Shown piece after piece: positions 1 through 7,743 of a stretch of 60,759 nucleotides of DNA. The stretch covers positions 1 through 60,759 of the forward strand of contig UQZU01000011.1 in the NCBI GenBank assembly GCA_900545665.1, written 5' to 3'. A model generated the notes under the pieces. It saw only the letters and a program-made list of their open reading frames with translations, did not search any database and was not told where the DNA came from. Source of the DNA: an uncultured Collinsella sp. (GTDB lineage: Bacteria; Actinomycetota; Coriobacteriia; Coriobacteriales; Coriobacteriaceae). Within the stretch, counting starts at the first letter, position 1, and each line of letters begins with the position of its first letter. The position numbers and the translations under genes were made by a program.

Positions 1-185
1 CCCCCGCCGCCGCACCCGCGGCCGGCACGTGGACCTGCAGCTGCGGTGCCACCAACACCGGCAAGTTCTGCTCCGAGTGCGGCAGCCCCGCGCCCGCCCC
101 GGCACCGGCCAAGTGGTTCTGCCCCAACTGCGGTAGCGAAAACGGCGGCAAGTTCTGCAGCAACTGCGGAACGCCCAGGCCCTAG
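1..185 (+). CDS. Zinc-ribbon protein, C-terminal end (5' part outside window)
   Basis: Reading frame 3 is open from the left edge to a TAG at 183-185 and encodes about 60 residues. They form two zinc ribbons, each with two CxxC-type cysteine pairs (CSCG...CSEC and CPNCG...CSNCG), joined by a Pro/Ala linker. Double ribbons like this usually close bacterial SPFH-domain or membrane-associated zinc-ribbon proteins, but the diagnostic N-terminal domain is outside the window, so the function stays open. The frame is clear; only the identity is uncertain. Confidence 0.75.
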   Translation, partial: PAAAPAAGTWTCSCGATNTGKFCSECGSPAPAPAPAKWFCPNCGSENGGKFCSNCGTPRP

Positions 186-204
186 CCCCTCCATCTGGTA
201 ATTG

Positions 205-226
205 GCGGGGGATCCGCCACCCCCGC
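205..226 (+). terminator. Hairpin after zinc-ribbon gene
   Basis: Arms GCGGGGG and CCCCCGC enclose an 8-nt loop, followed by ATTTGCTTCT. It lies 20 nt after the TAG at 183-185 and about 40 nt before the lipoprotein start, so it is a plausible weak intrinsic terminator. Confidence 0.5.
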
Positions 227-265
227 ATTTGCTTCTATGGGTTTTCACACACGAAGGAGGACACC

Positions 266-1108
266 ATGAAGACAACGTTCAAAAAGTCCGTACTCGCATT
301 TCTGACATGCGTCCTGGCGCTCGCCTTTGCCCTGACGGGCTGCAGCGGCGGCGGCAAAGACCCCAAGGCCAACTTCGTCGGCAGCTGGGAACTCTCGGGT
401 GGAACCTTGGACGGCGAAGAGCTCACCGATGAGTACATGGATATGCTCAAGGAGTGGGGCCTCAACTGTATCCTGATCCTCGACGAAGACGGCACGGGCG
501 TCCTCGACATGTTCCTTGAGGTCGCCGACCTGAAATGGGAGGCCAAGGACGCCACCACCGTAACGATTACCGCCGAAGATGAGTCGCACGACCTGAAGCT
601 CAAGGACGACAAGCTCGTCCTCGAGGTGGAAGGCGACAAGCTTATCTTTACGAAGTCCGACAAGGATCTGTCCGGTACGGTGAAGAAGGATCGCGAGGCG
701 GCCGAGAAGGAAGAGGAGATCGATGAGGCCGTCGAAGACGAAGATGTCCAGAGCATCGAAATCTCCCCCACCGTCACCGTCGCCGATGACGACCTGTGCA
801 CCATCACCATCACCGAGAAGTTCAAGGACGACTGGGGCGACATCGGCTTTGTCGTCAACATCACCAACAAGAGCGACAAGGACCTGACCTTCTACGCTCC
901 TTCCGGCAAGACCAACGTCAACGGCACCATGAAGGAACCCTGGTTCTCGGCTCACCTGATGCCCGGCACCAACGCCACCGAGGAATTCACGTTCTCGAGC
1001 GGCGAGCTTGACAGCCTTGACGACCTCGTCAATACGACCATCGGCATCGACGCCTACCTGACCGATTCCTATGAGGACGTCGCCTCCTACACCGCGACCA
1101 TCGCGTAG
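266..1108 (+). CDS. Putative lipoprotein, function unknown
   Basis: A 280-residue exported protein. Residues 1-25 are a lipoprotein signal peptide (two Lys, hydrophobic core) ending in the lipobox LTGC with Cys26 as lipidation site, followed by a Gly/Ser/Lys spacer. Residues about 35-135 form a lipocalin-like or META-like beta-rich module (SWELSGGTLDGEE), and there is a charged Lys/Glu-rich linker at 150-165. The C-terminal domain (about 170-280) is an all-beta segment like the DUF4352/DUF5067-type domains of Gram-positive lipoproteins, which is an inference from the pattern only. The ATG at 266 has a strong GAAGGAGG site at 253-260. It is monocistronic, with a strong terminator at 1159-1193. 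Confidence 0.8.
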   Translation: MKTTFKKSVLAFLTCVLALAFALTGCSGGGKDPKANFVGSWELSGGTLDGEELTDEYMDMLKEWGLNCILILDEDGTGVLDMFLEVADLKWEAKDATTVTITAEDESHDLKLKDDKLVLEVEGDKLIFTKSDKDLSGTVKKDREAAEKEEEIDEAVEDEDVQSIEISPTVTVADDDLCTITITEKFKDDWGDIGFVVNITNKSDKDLTFYAPSGKTNVNGTMKEPWFSAHLMPGTNATEEFTFSSGELDSLDDLVNTTIGIDAYLTDSYEDVASYTATIA

Positions 1109-1158
1109 CGGCACGTAACATCAGCCGCGGATTGGCGGACACATCCGCGCACTTGCCA

Positions 1159-1193
1159 GGCGGGGCCGCAGGAGTTGATCCTGCGGCCCCGCC
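1159..1193 (+). terminator. Strong hairpin terminator after lipoprotein gene
   Basis: A perfect 15-bp GC-rich stem (arms 1159-1173 and 1179-1193) with a GTTGA loop, then GCTTTAT. It lies 50 nt after the lipoprotein stop and 25 nt beyond the stop of the convergent regulator gene, so it may serve both strands. Confidence 0.8.
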
Positions 1194-1218
1194 GCTTTAT
1201 GCCGATGCGTAACGAGCG

Positions 1219-1839
1219 CTAGCGCTCCATGTTGGGAACGATGCTGCCCTCCGTTACTGCGCGCACGGCCAAGCGCATGATGTTGTCGTAGCCGGTCTTA
1301 TTGAGAATCTCCGAGATGCGGCGTTTGATGGTGCCCTCGCTCATAAACAGCTCGGCCGCGATCTCGCGGCGGCTTTTACCCTCGCAGGCAAGGCGCAAGA
1401 TCGACAGCTCGACATCGTCGAGGGCCGCCGTGCCCGAGAAGATGCTCTCGGGCGGCTTGGGAAACGTGCAGTAACCCGCCAGCGTGGAGCGCATCACGGC
1501 GAATAGCTCGTCGATACCGACGTTCTTGTACACAAAGCTGTCGACGCCCGCCTCGCGCGCCTGGTCCACAAAGGTGATTTCGGGCATACCCGTCATGATA
1601 ATGACGCGGCACTCGGGCAGTTGTTCTTTGATGCGCGCCGCCGCCACGATGCCGTTGGAATCATGCTCGGTACATACGTCCATCAGTATCATGTCCGGGC
1701 GCTCCTTGAGCGCGACACCCAAGGCCTCGGAAGCATCGGCAATGGCGGAAACAACGGTCATATCGGGCTGGTCGCCAACGGAGCGCGCCAGGCTCTCGCG
1801 CAGGATGGCCTGGTCTTCGACTATAAGGACGCGGATCAT
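1219..1839 (-). CDS. LuxR/NarL-family response regulator
   Basis: A 206-residue two-component regulator. The receiver domain is residues 1-120, with acidic pocket E8/D9, phospho-acceptor Asp54 (ILMDV), Thr83 (MTG) and Lys105. The C-terminal LuxR-type helix-turn-helix is at about 143-200 (LACEGKSRREIAAELFMSEGTIKRRISEIL). Its ATG overlaps the stop of the upstream kinase gene (ATGA at 1836-1839), so the two are translationally coupled and presumably cognate. GGAGAAG upstream is the ribosome site. The target genes cannot be read from the sequence; no transporter is adjacent. Confidence 0.92.
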   Translation of the reverse strand: MIRVLIVEDQAILRESLARSVGDQPDMTVVSAIADASEALGVALKERPDMILMDVCTEHDSNGIVAAARIKEQLPECRVIIMTGMPEITFVDQAREAGVDSFVYKNVGIDELFAVMRSTLAGYCTFPKPPESIFSGTAALDDVELSILRLACEGKSRREIAAELFMSEGTIKRRISEILNKTGYDNIMRLAVRAVTEGSIVPNMER

Positions 1840-3335
1840 GAACTTCTCCTTTGGACCGTGGCGTTGGAGGCGAGCGGGATGGACACCGTAAGCGTGAAGG
1901 GCGGGGCGGTGTGGACTTCCAGGCTGCCGCCCAGATTCTGTGCGACATGCCTCATACCTGGGATACCCGTTCCCTCGCGATACGATACGGGTGCAGGCGC
2001 GCCGTCGTTAGAAACGGTCATCCGCGCAACAGCACCGTCTTCCGACGTCTCCTGCCACAGACGCACGTGGACCCGATGCGCCTGTGCATGCTTGGTGGCA
2101 TTGGTCGAGGCCTCGCGGATAATCTGCAAAAATGCGGCGGCGACACGCGCGTCCTCAGGCAGCGCACCCTCAACATCGATCTGCACACACACCAGGCCAA
2201 AGGCATGGACGATATCTCCCAGTTGCTCTGCCGGTTCGGTGTCGCCCCCGCTGCGCAGATCGGCAGCGATTGAGCGCAGCAGCGGGTCGATCTGCTCGAG
2301 TGACTCGTCATCCAGGCGCCCCTCCTCCAGATAACGATGGAGGATGGACAGGCGCTGCCCGATCACGTCGTGCACGCGAGCGCGCATACGCAGATAGGCC
2401 GCATTATCAGCAACTTTTTTGACTTCTTCGATCTGGGCTTGGAGCTCTTGGCCCGCAAGCTCAAGCAGGTGGTTGGCTTGCGCCAGGCGATCATGAGCAT
2501 GCGCATACTCTGTTACATCCAGGCCGATAATGCGCTCGAAGAGGCGGCCCGAAACCATAACGTCATCGTGCACAAACAAGCGAATCTCGGCGGGAGAAAC
2601 CTCGACCACCGCCCGCGCCTCACCAAAGCGGTCCAGATTAATCCGCACGCGGTTCTGGCTGCTTTCGGGCATTTGCATGCTGAGTTTGCGCAGGTCGTTC
2701 CATGTACCGCTCATATCGCCTAGGTCGGTGGGCATATGAAGCTCCACCAGGTTTTTTCGCATGCAGCGGTTCATGAGCAGCGGACGGCCCCTCGGGTCCA
2801 GATACAGGATGCCCACGGGAATCACGTTGATGGTTTCGATCGTCGAGAACGCGGTGATATCCTCCTGGCGGTTGCGGACATCCATCAAGAGCGCCGCAAT
2901 GGAGCGGAACAGGAAAAACGCTCCCTCTGCGATAAGGACCGTGGTCCACGCCGAGCCCATGGCAAGCACCACCGGCGGTGTCACGGCGACTACGAGCAAC
3001 AGTTCGGCCAGCATGACGGGGCGACGATAGTGCACCATAAGCACCATGCCGTAGGCAAAGATCACGGCATTGAGCCACAACGCTCCGCCCATTGCCCTGG
3101 CGCAAACGTCAAGCGGCGCCACCAGATATGAGCCAGACGACGCGAACAAGATGAGCGCCGAAATAATTAGGTGAAGCACAAGGCTCGCCTCGTAGGCACA
3201 AATCACCTTACGGTTATAGGACGAGCGGCGCGATGCGATGAGCGGGACGTGGATCGTCTGCAGACACGCAGCCAGGGCAAAGACAACATCGAGCGCAACG
3301 ATTTGGGGAAGAATGAGCGAAATCTGCATCGTCAC
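1836..3335 (-). CDS. Sensor histidine kinase, NarL-system type
   Basis: A 499-residue membrane kinase. Residues 1-155 hold about five or six membrane helices. Residues 160-285 are a PAS-like cytosolic segment (VIPVGILYLDPRGRPLLMN), 286-318 a short coiled coil, and the HisKA_3-like dimerisation helix carries phospho-acceptor His322 (HDVIGQRL). The ATPase domain has its N-box at REASTNATKHA (Asn412) and G-box GTGIPGM at 455-461. It starts with GTG at 3335 overlapping the preceding stop (GTGA); an ATG at 3329 is an alternative. It ends in an ATGA overlap with the regulator gene. The signal is unknown. Confidence 0.9.
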   Translation of the reverse strand: MTMQISLILPQIVALDVVFALAACLQTIHVPLIASRRSSYNRKVICAYEASLVLHLIISALILFASSGSYLVAPLDVCARAMGGALWLNAVIFAYGMVLMVHYRRPVMLAELLLVVAVTPPVVLAMGSAWTTVLIAEGAFFLFRSIAALLMDVRNRQEDITAFSTIETINVIPVGILYLDPRGRPLLMNRCMRKNLVELHMPTDLGDMSGTWNDLRKLSMQMPESSQNRVRINLDRFGEARAVVEVSPAEIRLFVHDDVMVSGRLFERIIGLDVTEYAHAHDRLAQANHLLELAGQELQAQIEEVKKVADNAAYLRMRARVHDVIGQRLSILHRYLEEGRLDDESLEQIDPLLRSIAADLRSGGDTEPAEQLGDIVHAFGLVCVQIDVEGALPEDARVAAAFLQIIREASTNATKHAQAHRVHVRLWQETSEDGAVARMTVSNDGAPAPVSYREGTGIPGMRHVAQNLGGSLEVHTAPPFTLTVSIPLASNATVQRRSS

Positions 3336-5152
3336 TCACCCGCCCTCGGCATCAAGACGATCATGCGCAGCTGGCCGGGCTCGCCCTCAAGGCGGTATGC
3401 CACGTTGCGCCCTTGCAGAGCGCTTTCGAGCTCTTGCGCGGCGGGCGTCTGCGAAAGATCTTCATCATCGTTGGAAAAAAGCGTGGCGCGCAGCTCGACA
3501 CTGCATCGGTCATGGTCGCCCAAGTGATACATAAGCGCCGGATGGTCGGTGGTGTAGGCAAAAAACGCAAAGTCATACACGCAGTCGTACAGGGCGCTTA
3601 CCGTACTGGCGTGCATCGGGCGCCGTATGGCGATAATCGAAGCGCAATCGATATCGATGGTGCGCAGGTCGCTTGCGAGCTCGTTGGCAATGAGCTGAAT
3701 GCGGTCGCGATCAAAACCGCTCTCCCCGTGCTGTGCCAACGTGAGCGACCCTTTGCGCTTGCAATAGGCGACGAGCATCTTGGCTCGCTGCAGCATGCGG
3801 TAACGCTCGTGCGAAGACGCTTCATCGGTCAACGGCGGCAGCGAGCTCAGCAGGTCGTACATCCCTTCGAGCGCGCGGGCAAGCGCCTGGTCCACGTCTT
3901 GAACCAGCAAGGTCTCGGCCTCTTGATCTGCCAGGTGCGTCTTAAGGTCGTAGTCGGCAGCGAGCAGCTCGTTTTGACGCTGCAGCTCCATGCGACGGTG
4001 TGCCAGTTCACGGTTAAGCTCGTTGAGATCCGACACGTCTTGGGCAAGCAGGGCCGATCCACCCAGCAGTGGAAAGGCACGGTACATCACATCGGGATCG
4101 GACGCCACGGCAAAGGCATGGGCGCGGCTGTGCGCCTGGGTCCGCAACTCCTCGCGCACGCCTACCGGCATTGGCTTTGACACTGGCGTGGCATAGACTT
4201 CCTGCAGGTCGCGCGTTAGAACTTTGAGGTCAAGCGGCAAGGTGTCGAAAATGCCGGCGATGTCGTGATATGACGGAACGACACCGCAATCGAGACAGAT
4301 TTCCATCGCCACCACGCACAAGACGCAATAGACGAGCGAGAAGTTGAGCCTCCATGCCCAGGGCACACGCAACGCATATGAGATGGCAAAGAACGCACCG
4401 CCCAGCAGCACGAGCGCCGCCGTGCCCGAGAAACGTTGGATGCGAAAGGACGAGGACCGGCCCACCAGGATAAAAAAGGCCACAAAGTTAAAGGCCGTCC
4501 ACACGAGGACGGCGAAATAACCCCAGCCGTACGTGTAATCGTTGCTCCAGGTGTCGCTTGTACGGTCAAAGTGGAAGACCTGCTGGTGAAAATCGTTGGT
4601 GAGCACAAATCCGATAAGCAGGATAGCCACAATCCACAGCGCAGCGCAGTAGCGGCGACCCAGGCGGTGTTGCTCCAGGCCCGCAAGGCGCAGACCACAC
4701 AACTGGTAGAGCAGCGGAATGAGTGTCATGGGCACGTAGTACAGGTACCACAGCACGGTGGCATAGAACGGCGTGAACGACTTGTACTTGAGAATGACTT
4801 CGATCATCCACAGGGCGCAGATGGTGGCGACGGCAACAAGGCGGCGGCGCAACACATAGTCCAAACAGCGCAGATAGACCGATACGCCCCAGATCGAAAA
4901 TATAATTGCGGCGACAAGCAGCGGGAGAGAGCTCGAATGGACAAGCGCATCCACGACCTCTTCGGACACCTCGCCATAGGCTGGCACGGCGTTAGAAAGT
5001 TTGGGGTCGAAGGCGAACAGTGCCGGCAAGACTGCCAAAAGCATGAGGAACAGCGCGGTGATGGCGCCGGCGATAGCGAAGACGCGGTGACGGTACACCT
5101 GATGTGTTATGCCAACAAGGAATCGCGGCATGGCGAAGAGCCTGCCACCCAT
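3332..5152 (-). CDS. Seven-to-eight-TM sensor with degenerate kinase-like C-terminus
   Basis: First gene of the three-gene sensory operon. It has an N-terminal membrane region of about eight helices (first: FAIAGAITALFLMLLAVLPALFAF) like the 7TM extracellular/membrane sensor modules of histidine kinases, then a long coiled-coil linker (HRRMELQRQNELLAADYDLKTH). The C-terminal ~200 residues follow the DHp/ATPase layout: a helix around ERYRMLQRAK, then ALYDCVYDFAFFAY where an N-box should be, and a final LEGEPGQLRMIVLMP strand. The phospho-His, the N-box Asn and the G-boxes are missing. I infer a pseudokinase that relays to, or heterodimerises with, the kinase encoded next. The start is uncertain: ATGs at 5215, 5152 and 5131 are all possible, and a longer frame reaching 5359 runs into a repeat. 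Confidence 0.8.
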   Translation of the reverse strand: MGGRLFAMPRFLVGITHQVYRHRVFAIAGAITALFLMLLAVLPALFAFDPKLSNAVPAYGEVSEEVVDALVHSSSLPLLVAAIIFSIWGVSVYLRCLDYVLRRRLVAVATICALWMIEVILKYKSFTPFYATVLWYLYYVPMTLIPLLYQLCGLRLAGLEQHRLGRRYCAALWIVAILLIGFVLTNDFHQQVFHFDRTSDTWSNDYTYGWGYFAVLVWTAFNFVAFFILVGRSSSFRIQRFSGTAALVLLGGAFFAISYALRVPWAWRLNFSLVYCVLCVVAMEICLDCGVVPSYHDIAGIFDTLPLDLKVLTRDLQEVYATPVSKPMPVGVREELRTQAHSRAHAFAVASDPDVMYRAFPLLGGSALLAQDVSDLNELNRELAHRRMELQRQNELLAADYDLKTHLADQEAETLLVQDVDQALARALEGMYDLLSSLPPLTDEASSHERYRMLQRAKMLVAYCKRKGSLTLAQHGESGFDRDRIQLIANELASDLRTIDIDCASIIAIRRPMHASTVSALYDCVYDFAFFAYTTDHPALMYHLGDHDRCSVELRATLFSNDDEDLSQTPAAQELESALQGRNVAYRLEGEPGQLRMIVLMPRAGE

Positions 5153-5329
5153 AGGATCCGCCACGGGTGCGGATCGGGCGGCCGCGTTGCCAATATGTCG
5201 TGCGCGGGTACCCATAGTGCTTTTAGTGTACCGACAGGCAGGCTCAAAAAGCGGGCCACATGTCCCAAAATCCGCAGACGGCAAGGCGCCCGGCAGCCTC
5301 CCCCGTCTGGCACTTCCCGATATCCGCCC

Positions 5330-5378
5330 GCCCCAAACCACCGCAAAGGAGACAGGCACCTTTGTGGTGGTTTGGGGC
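5330..5378. repeat. REP-like hairpin, GGGGACAGG family, copy 1
   Basis: 20-bp arms (5330-5349 and 5359-5378, one mismatch) read GCCCCAAACCACC...AAAGG and its complement, with loop AGACAGGCA. A second copy is at 59254-59299. It sits 6 nt after the stop of the DUF4867-like gene. The sequence class (GGGGACAGGCACnTTTG) resembles REP sequences associated with REP-associated tyrosine transposases; no such transposase gene is in the window. Confidence 0.8.
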
Positions 5379-5384
5379 GATGCG

Positions 5385-6035
5385 CTAGTCCACGGTGATG
5401 TCGATATTTTTGCCGATGAGACCTACGTAGCCGCTCTCGGCAGCCTTGGGGCTGTCGGCGTGGCAGAGAACCCACTTGTCGGCCTTCCAGTAGCAGTAGC
5501 TGTCACCGGCGGTAGGCATGTCGGCCGCAGCCTCGGGGCGCGGACCATTGGTGCCAGCGGGCAGCGCCACCATCACCTGGAAGCCGCCTTCGTCGACCAT
5601 GCACGGCGTGTAGTGAAGCGTGGTGTTGAAAACCTCGACAACCTTGCCGGCCGGCACGCGGAACGCCTTGACACACGCGGTGTCGAGTTTGCCGTCCTCG
5701 ATCTCCCAGCGATGCGCCACGAGCAGGATAAAGTCGCGCGCGCCCAAGTTGAACTCGCTGGCACGGTGATACTCCAGGCAGTTGAGACGCGTGTTGTGGC
5801 CGTTGCACCAGCCGAGCTGGAAGGGACGGCCACCAAACATGAGAAAGCCAAGCTTGTCGGCATCCTTGACGTCCTCGAGCTCCGGCGCGCTTGCTACGTA
5901 CTTGCTGCCCTCGGGAATGGGCGTGGCAGAGAGCGCCTCGAGCACGGGCGACGTGAGCTCGGACGAAACGTTATCCCAAACGTTGCCATAGGATTTGAAC
6001 TCGGGATCGTTGACAGAGTAGATATGCATGTTCAC
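5385..6035 (-). CDS. DUF4867-like cupin-fold protein
   Basis: A 216-residue cytosolic protein without signal peptide or membrane helix. It resembles family DUF4867 over its whole length: N-terminal IYSVNDPEFKSYG, central LGWCNGHNTRLNCLEYHRASEFNLG, then a beta-rich stretch (VLLVAHRWEIEDGKLDT, KAFRVPAGKVVEVFNTTLHYTPC) typical of cupin-fold sugar-binding or isomerase-like proteins. Members are often found near sugar-catabolic genes, and ribokinase and nucleoside hydrolase genes lie upstream here, although luxS intervenes. The ATG at 6035 follows AGGAG. No catalytic assignment is possible from the sequence. Confidence 0.7.
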   Translation of the reverse strand: MNMHIYSVNDPEFKSYGNVWDNVSSELTSPVLEALSATPIPEGSKYVASAPELEDVKDADKLGFLMFGGRPFQLGWCNGHNTRLNCLEYHRASEFNLGARDFILLVAHRWEIEDGKLDTACVKAFRVPAGKVVEVFNTTLHYTPCMVDEGGFQVMVALPAGTNGPRPEAAADMPTAGDSYCYWKADKWVLCHADSPKAAESGYVGLIGKNIDITVD

Positions 6036-6039
6036 TCCT

Positions 6040-6063
6040 GTTCGTAAATGTGACTATACGAAC
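6040..6063 (-). promoter_or_regulatory. Putative operator over -10 region of DUF4867-like gene
   Basis: The inverted repeat GTTCGTA-N10-TACGAAC flanks and overlaps a TATAGT -10-like hexamer on the minus strand, 15-25 nt before the RBS of the gene starting at 6035. A second partial GTTC/GAAC palindrome (GTTCTAGAATGTTC) follows. The geometry suits a repressor site; the regulator is unknown. Confidence 0.45.
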
Positions 6064-6113
6064 ATTCTAGAACAAACATGAGCGATTTTGAACGCTCGCC
6101 CCGACCAATCAAC

Positions 6114-6145
6114 AAAAAGGCGCCCCCGCATAAGCGAAGGCGCCC
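6114..6145 (-). terminator. Intrinsic terminator of luxS
   Basis: On the minus strand GGCGCC and an inner CGC pair with GCG and GGCGCC, followed directly by TTTTT. It lies 30 nt after the luxS stop. Confidence 0.8.
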
Positions 6146-6173
6146 AATGCGCGCGTTTTGGACGATAAAGCCC

Positions 6174-6662
6174 TTATGCCTGCTGATAGTGCAGGTGCTT
6201 CTCGTCGATATCGGCCAGGTCGCGGTCGAGGTAGCGGCGCGCAAGCCAGTTGGCCATGGGAAGGTTCTGGTCCAGGTAGTTGCCGCACTCCTCGGGAGCG
6301 GCACCGGGGACATCGCCCTCAAAGTCGGCGACAAACTCGAACAGCTCACGCACGAGCGGCAGGATCTCCTCGCTCGTCACCTCGCCAAATACGACGAGGT
6401 AAAAGCCCGTGCGGCAGCCCATGGGGCCAAAGTAGACAATGCGGCCCGACCACTCGGCATGATTGCGAAGGAACGTCGCGCCCAGGTGCTCGATGGTGTG
6501 GCACTCGGCCGTGTTCATGACCGGCTCCTTGTTGGGCGTGGTCAGGCGCAGGTCAAAGGTGGTGACGGCGGCCCCGGTCGCCGGATCGCGGTCGATGCGG
6601 CTCACATACACGCCGGGCTCAAGCAACAGATGGTCAACGGAAAAGCTCGCAATGCGCTCCAT
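6174..6662 (-). CDS. luxS: S-ribosylhomocysteine lyase
   Basis: A 162-residue cytosolic metalloenzyme that splits S-ribosylhomocysteine into homocysteine and DPD, the precursor of AI-2, in the activated methyl cycle. The family signature is complete: metal ligands His55 and His59 (HTIEH) and Cys126 (ECGNYL), the catalytic Cys83 in GPMGCRTG, and the substrate loop around MNTAECHT. Length matches the family. The ATG at 6662 has GAGAGGA at good spacing. It has its own terminator (6114-6145) and is separated by an inverted repeat from the upstream nucleoside hydrolase gene. No pfs or AI-2 uptake genes are in the window. Confidence 0.97.
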   Translation of the reverse strand: MERIASFSVDHLLLEPGVYVSRIDRDPATGAAVTTFDLRLTTPNKEPVMNTAECHTIEHLGATFLRNHAEWSGRIVYFGPMGCRTGFYLVVFGEVTSEEILPLVRELFEFVADFEGDVPGAAPEECGNYLDQNLPMANWLARRYLDRDLADIDEKHLHYQQA

Positions 6663-6684
6663 GGCAGATCCTCTCGGTAGTCAA

Positions 6685-6756
6685 TTTGGGACGGGCTCTT
6701 TTAGCTGGTTCGAATGGTCGCACCAATCATAACAGTCAAAAAAGCCCCGTCCCAAA
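6685..6756. terminator. Long inverted repeat after nucleoside hydrolase gene
   Basis: Arms TTTGGGACGGGCTCTTTT (6685-6702) and AAAAAGCCCCGTCCCAAA (ending 6756) are complementary with one bulged base and flank a 35-nt loop. The nearer arm begins 8 nt after the stop at 6765. T-runs on both outer sides suggest a terminator before luxS. Confidence 0.6.
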
Positions 6757-6764
6757 AAGACAAC

Positions 6765-7739
6765 TTAGCCCAGGACGCGGGCCATACGCGTCTTGAACTC
6801 GGACAGGAAGCGCGGAGCATCCACGGTCAGTGCCACAAGCGTGCTCTTGTCCGGATCGGACAGGCGGCGCTCATCGCAGATGGTGCGACCGCGGTACTCG
6901 CCCAGCAGATCAACACGCAGGTTGCAGCCGAGCGCACCTACGAGCGTGGGGTCGATCGCCACGGCAACGGCCAGCGTATCGTGCAGCGCACAACCACCCA
7001 GGTAGGGTGCGTTCATCTCGTACGAGCCAATGTAGTGCTCGACCATGCTCGCAAATGCGCAGCCCGCCATGGTGCCCGAGCCCGTCCAGCCGGCAATGTC
7101 GCGGCGCGTGAGCACCACGCGATGCGTCACGTCCAGACCCACCATGGTGAGCTTACGGCCCGAGCGCAGCACCGCGTCGGCTGCCTCGGGGTCGCTCGCC
7201 ATATTGGCCTCGGCGCCCGCGCTCACGTTGCCGGGCACGGTAAGGGCGCCGCCCATCACGACCACGCGGCCGATGGACATCATCGCCGCCGCAGCGCGCT
7301 CCAGGGCGAGCGCCAGGTTGGAGAGCGGGCCAGTCGCCACGTAGACCAGATCGGGACCATAGGTGCGCGCGGCATCGATCAGATAATCGACCGCAGCGTT
7401 GCCGTCGGCCGAGGTCGCCCCCACCGGCTCGTAGGGCGACGCGGGCACGCTCGCGCCGCCGATGCCGTTCTTGCCGTGAATGAGCGCGGTGGACGCCGGC
7501 GGCGTATAGGGCTCAGTCGCCTGCAGAGGACGGTCGGCACCCAGGTACACCGGAACCTCGGGGCGACCCAGCAGATCGAGCACCGCCAGGCAATTGTGCG
7601 CCGATTGCTCGACGCGCACGTTACCAAAGCACGTGGTGATGCCCACGAGCTCCACCTCGGGGCTCGCGATGGCATAGGCCAGCGCCATCGCATCGTCAAC
7701 ACCCATATCCAGATCAAGGATCAGCTTCTTGATTGCCAT
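6765..7739 (-). CDS. Ribonucleoside hydrolase (IU-nuc_hydro family)
   Basis: A 324-residue cytosolic N-ribosidase that releases ribose and a free base from nucleosides. The Ca2+-binding N-terminal signature is present as LDLDMGVDDAMAL (Asp cluster DxDxGxDDA), followed by GITTCFGNV, AHNCLAVLDLLG and the typical VATGPLSNLALAL motif. The late Asp/His region (GCALHDTLAVAVAIDP) supplies the fourth Ca ligand. The gene starts 4 nt after the ribokinase stop, with its GGAG site inside the end of rbsK, so the two are translationally coupled. Released ribose is the obvious substrate of the neighbouring kinase. Base specificity cannot be read. Confidence 0.93.
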   Translation of the reverse strand: MAIKKLILDLDMGVDDAMALAYAIASPEVELVGITTCFGNVRVEQSAHNCLAVLDLLGRPEVPVYLGADRPLQATEPYTPPASTALIHGKNGIGGASVPASPYEPVGATSADGNAAVDYLIDAARTYGPDLVYVATGPLSNLALALERAAAAMMSIGRVVVMGGALTVPGNVSAGAEANMASDPEAADAVLRSGRKLTMVGLDVTHRVVLTRRDIAGWTGSGTMAGCAFASMVEHYIGSYEMNAPYLGGCALHDTLAVAVAIDPTLVGALGCNLRVDLLGEYRGRTICDERRLSDPDKSTLVALTVDAPRFLSEFKTRMARVLG

Positions 7740-7743
7740 TGTT

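Noticed and set aside
6663..6764. SAM- or SAH-responsive riboswitch upstream of luxS
   Set aside because: The space holds only an inverted repeat that fits a terminator of the preceding gene, and the leader of luxS is short.
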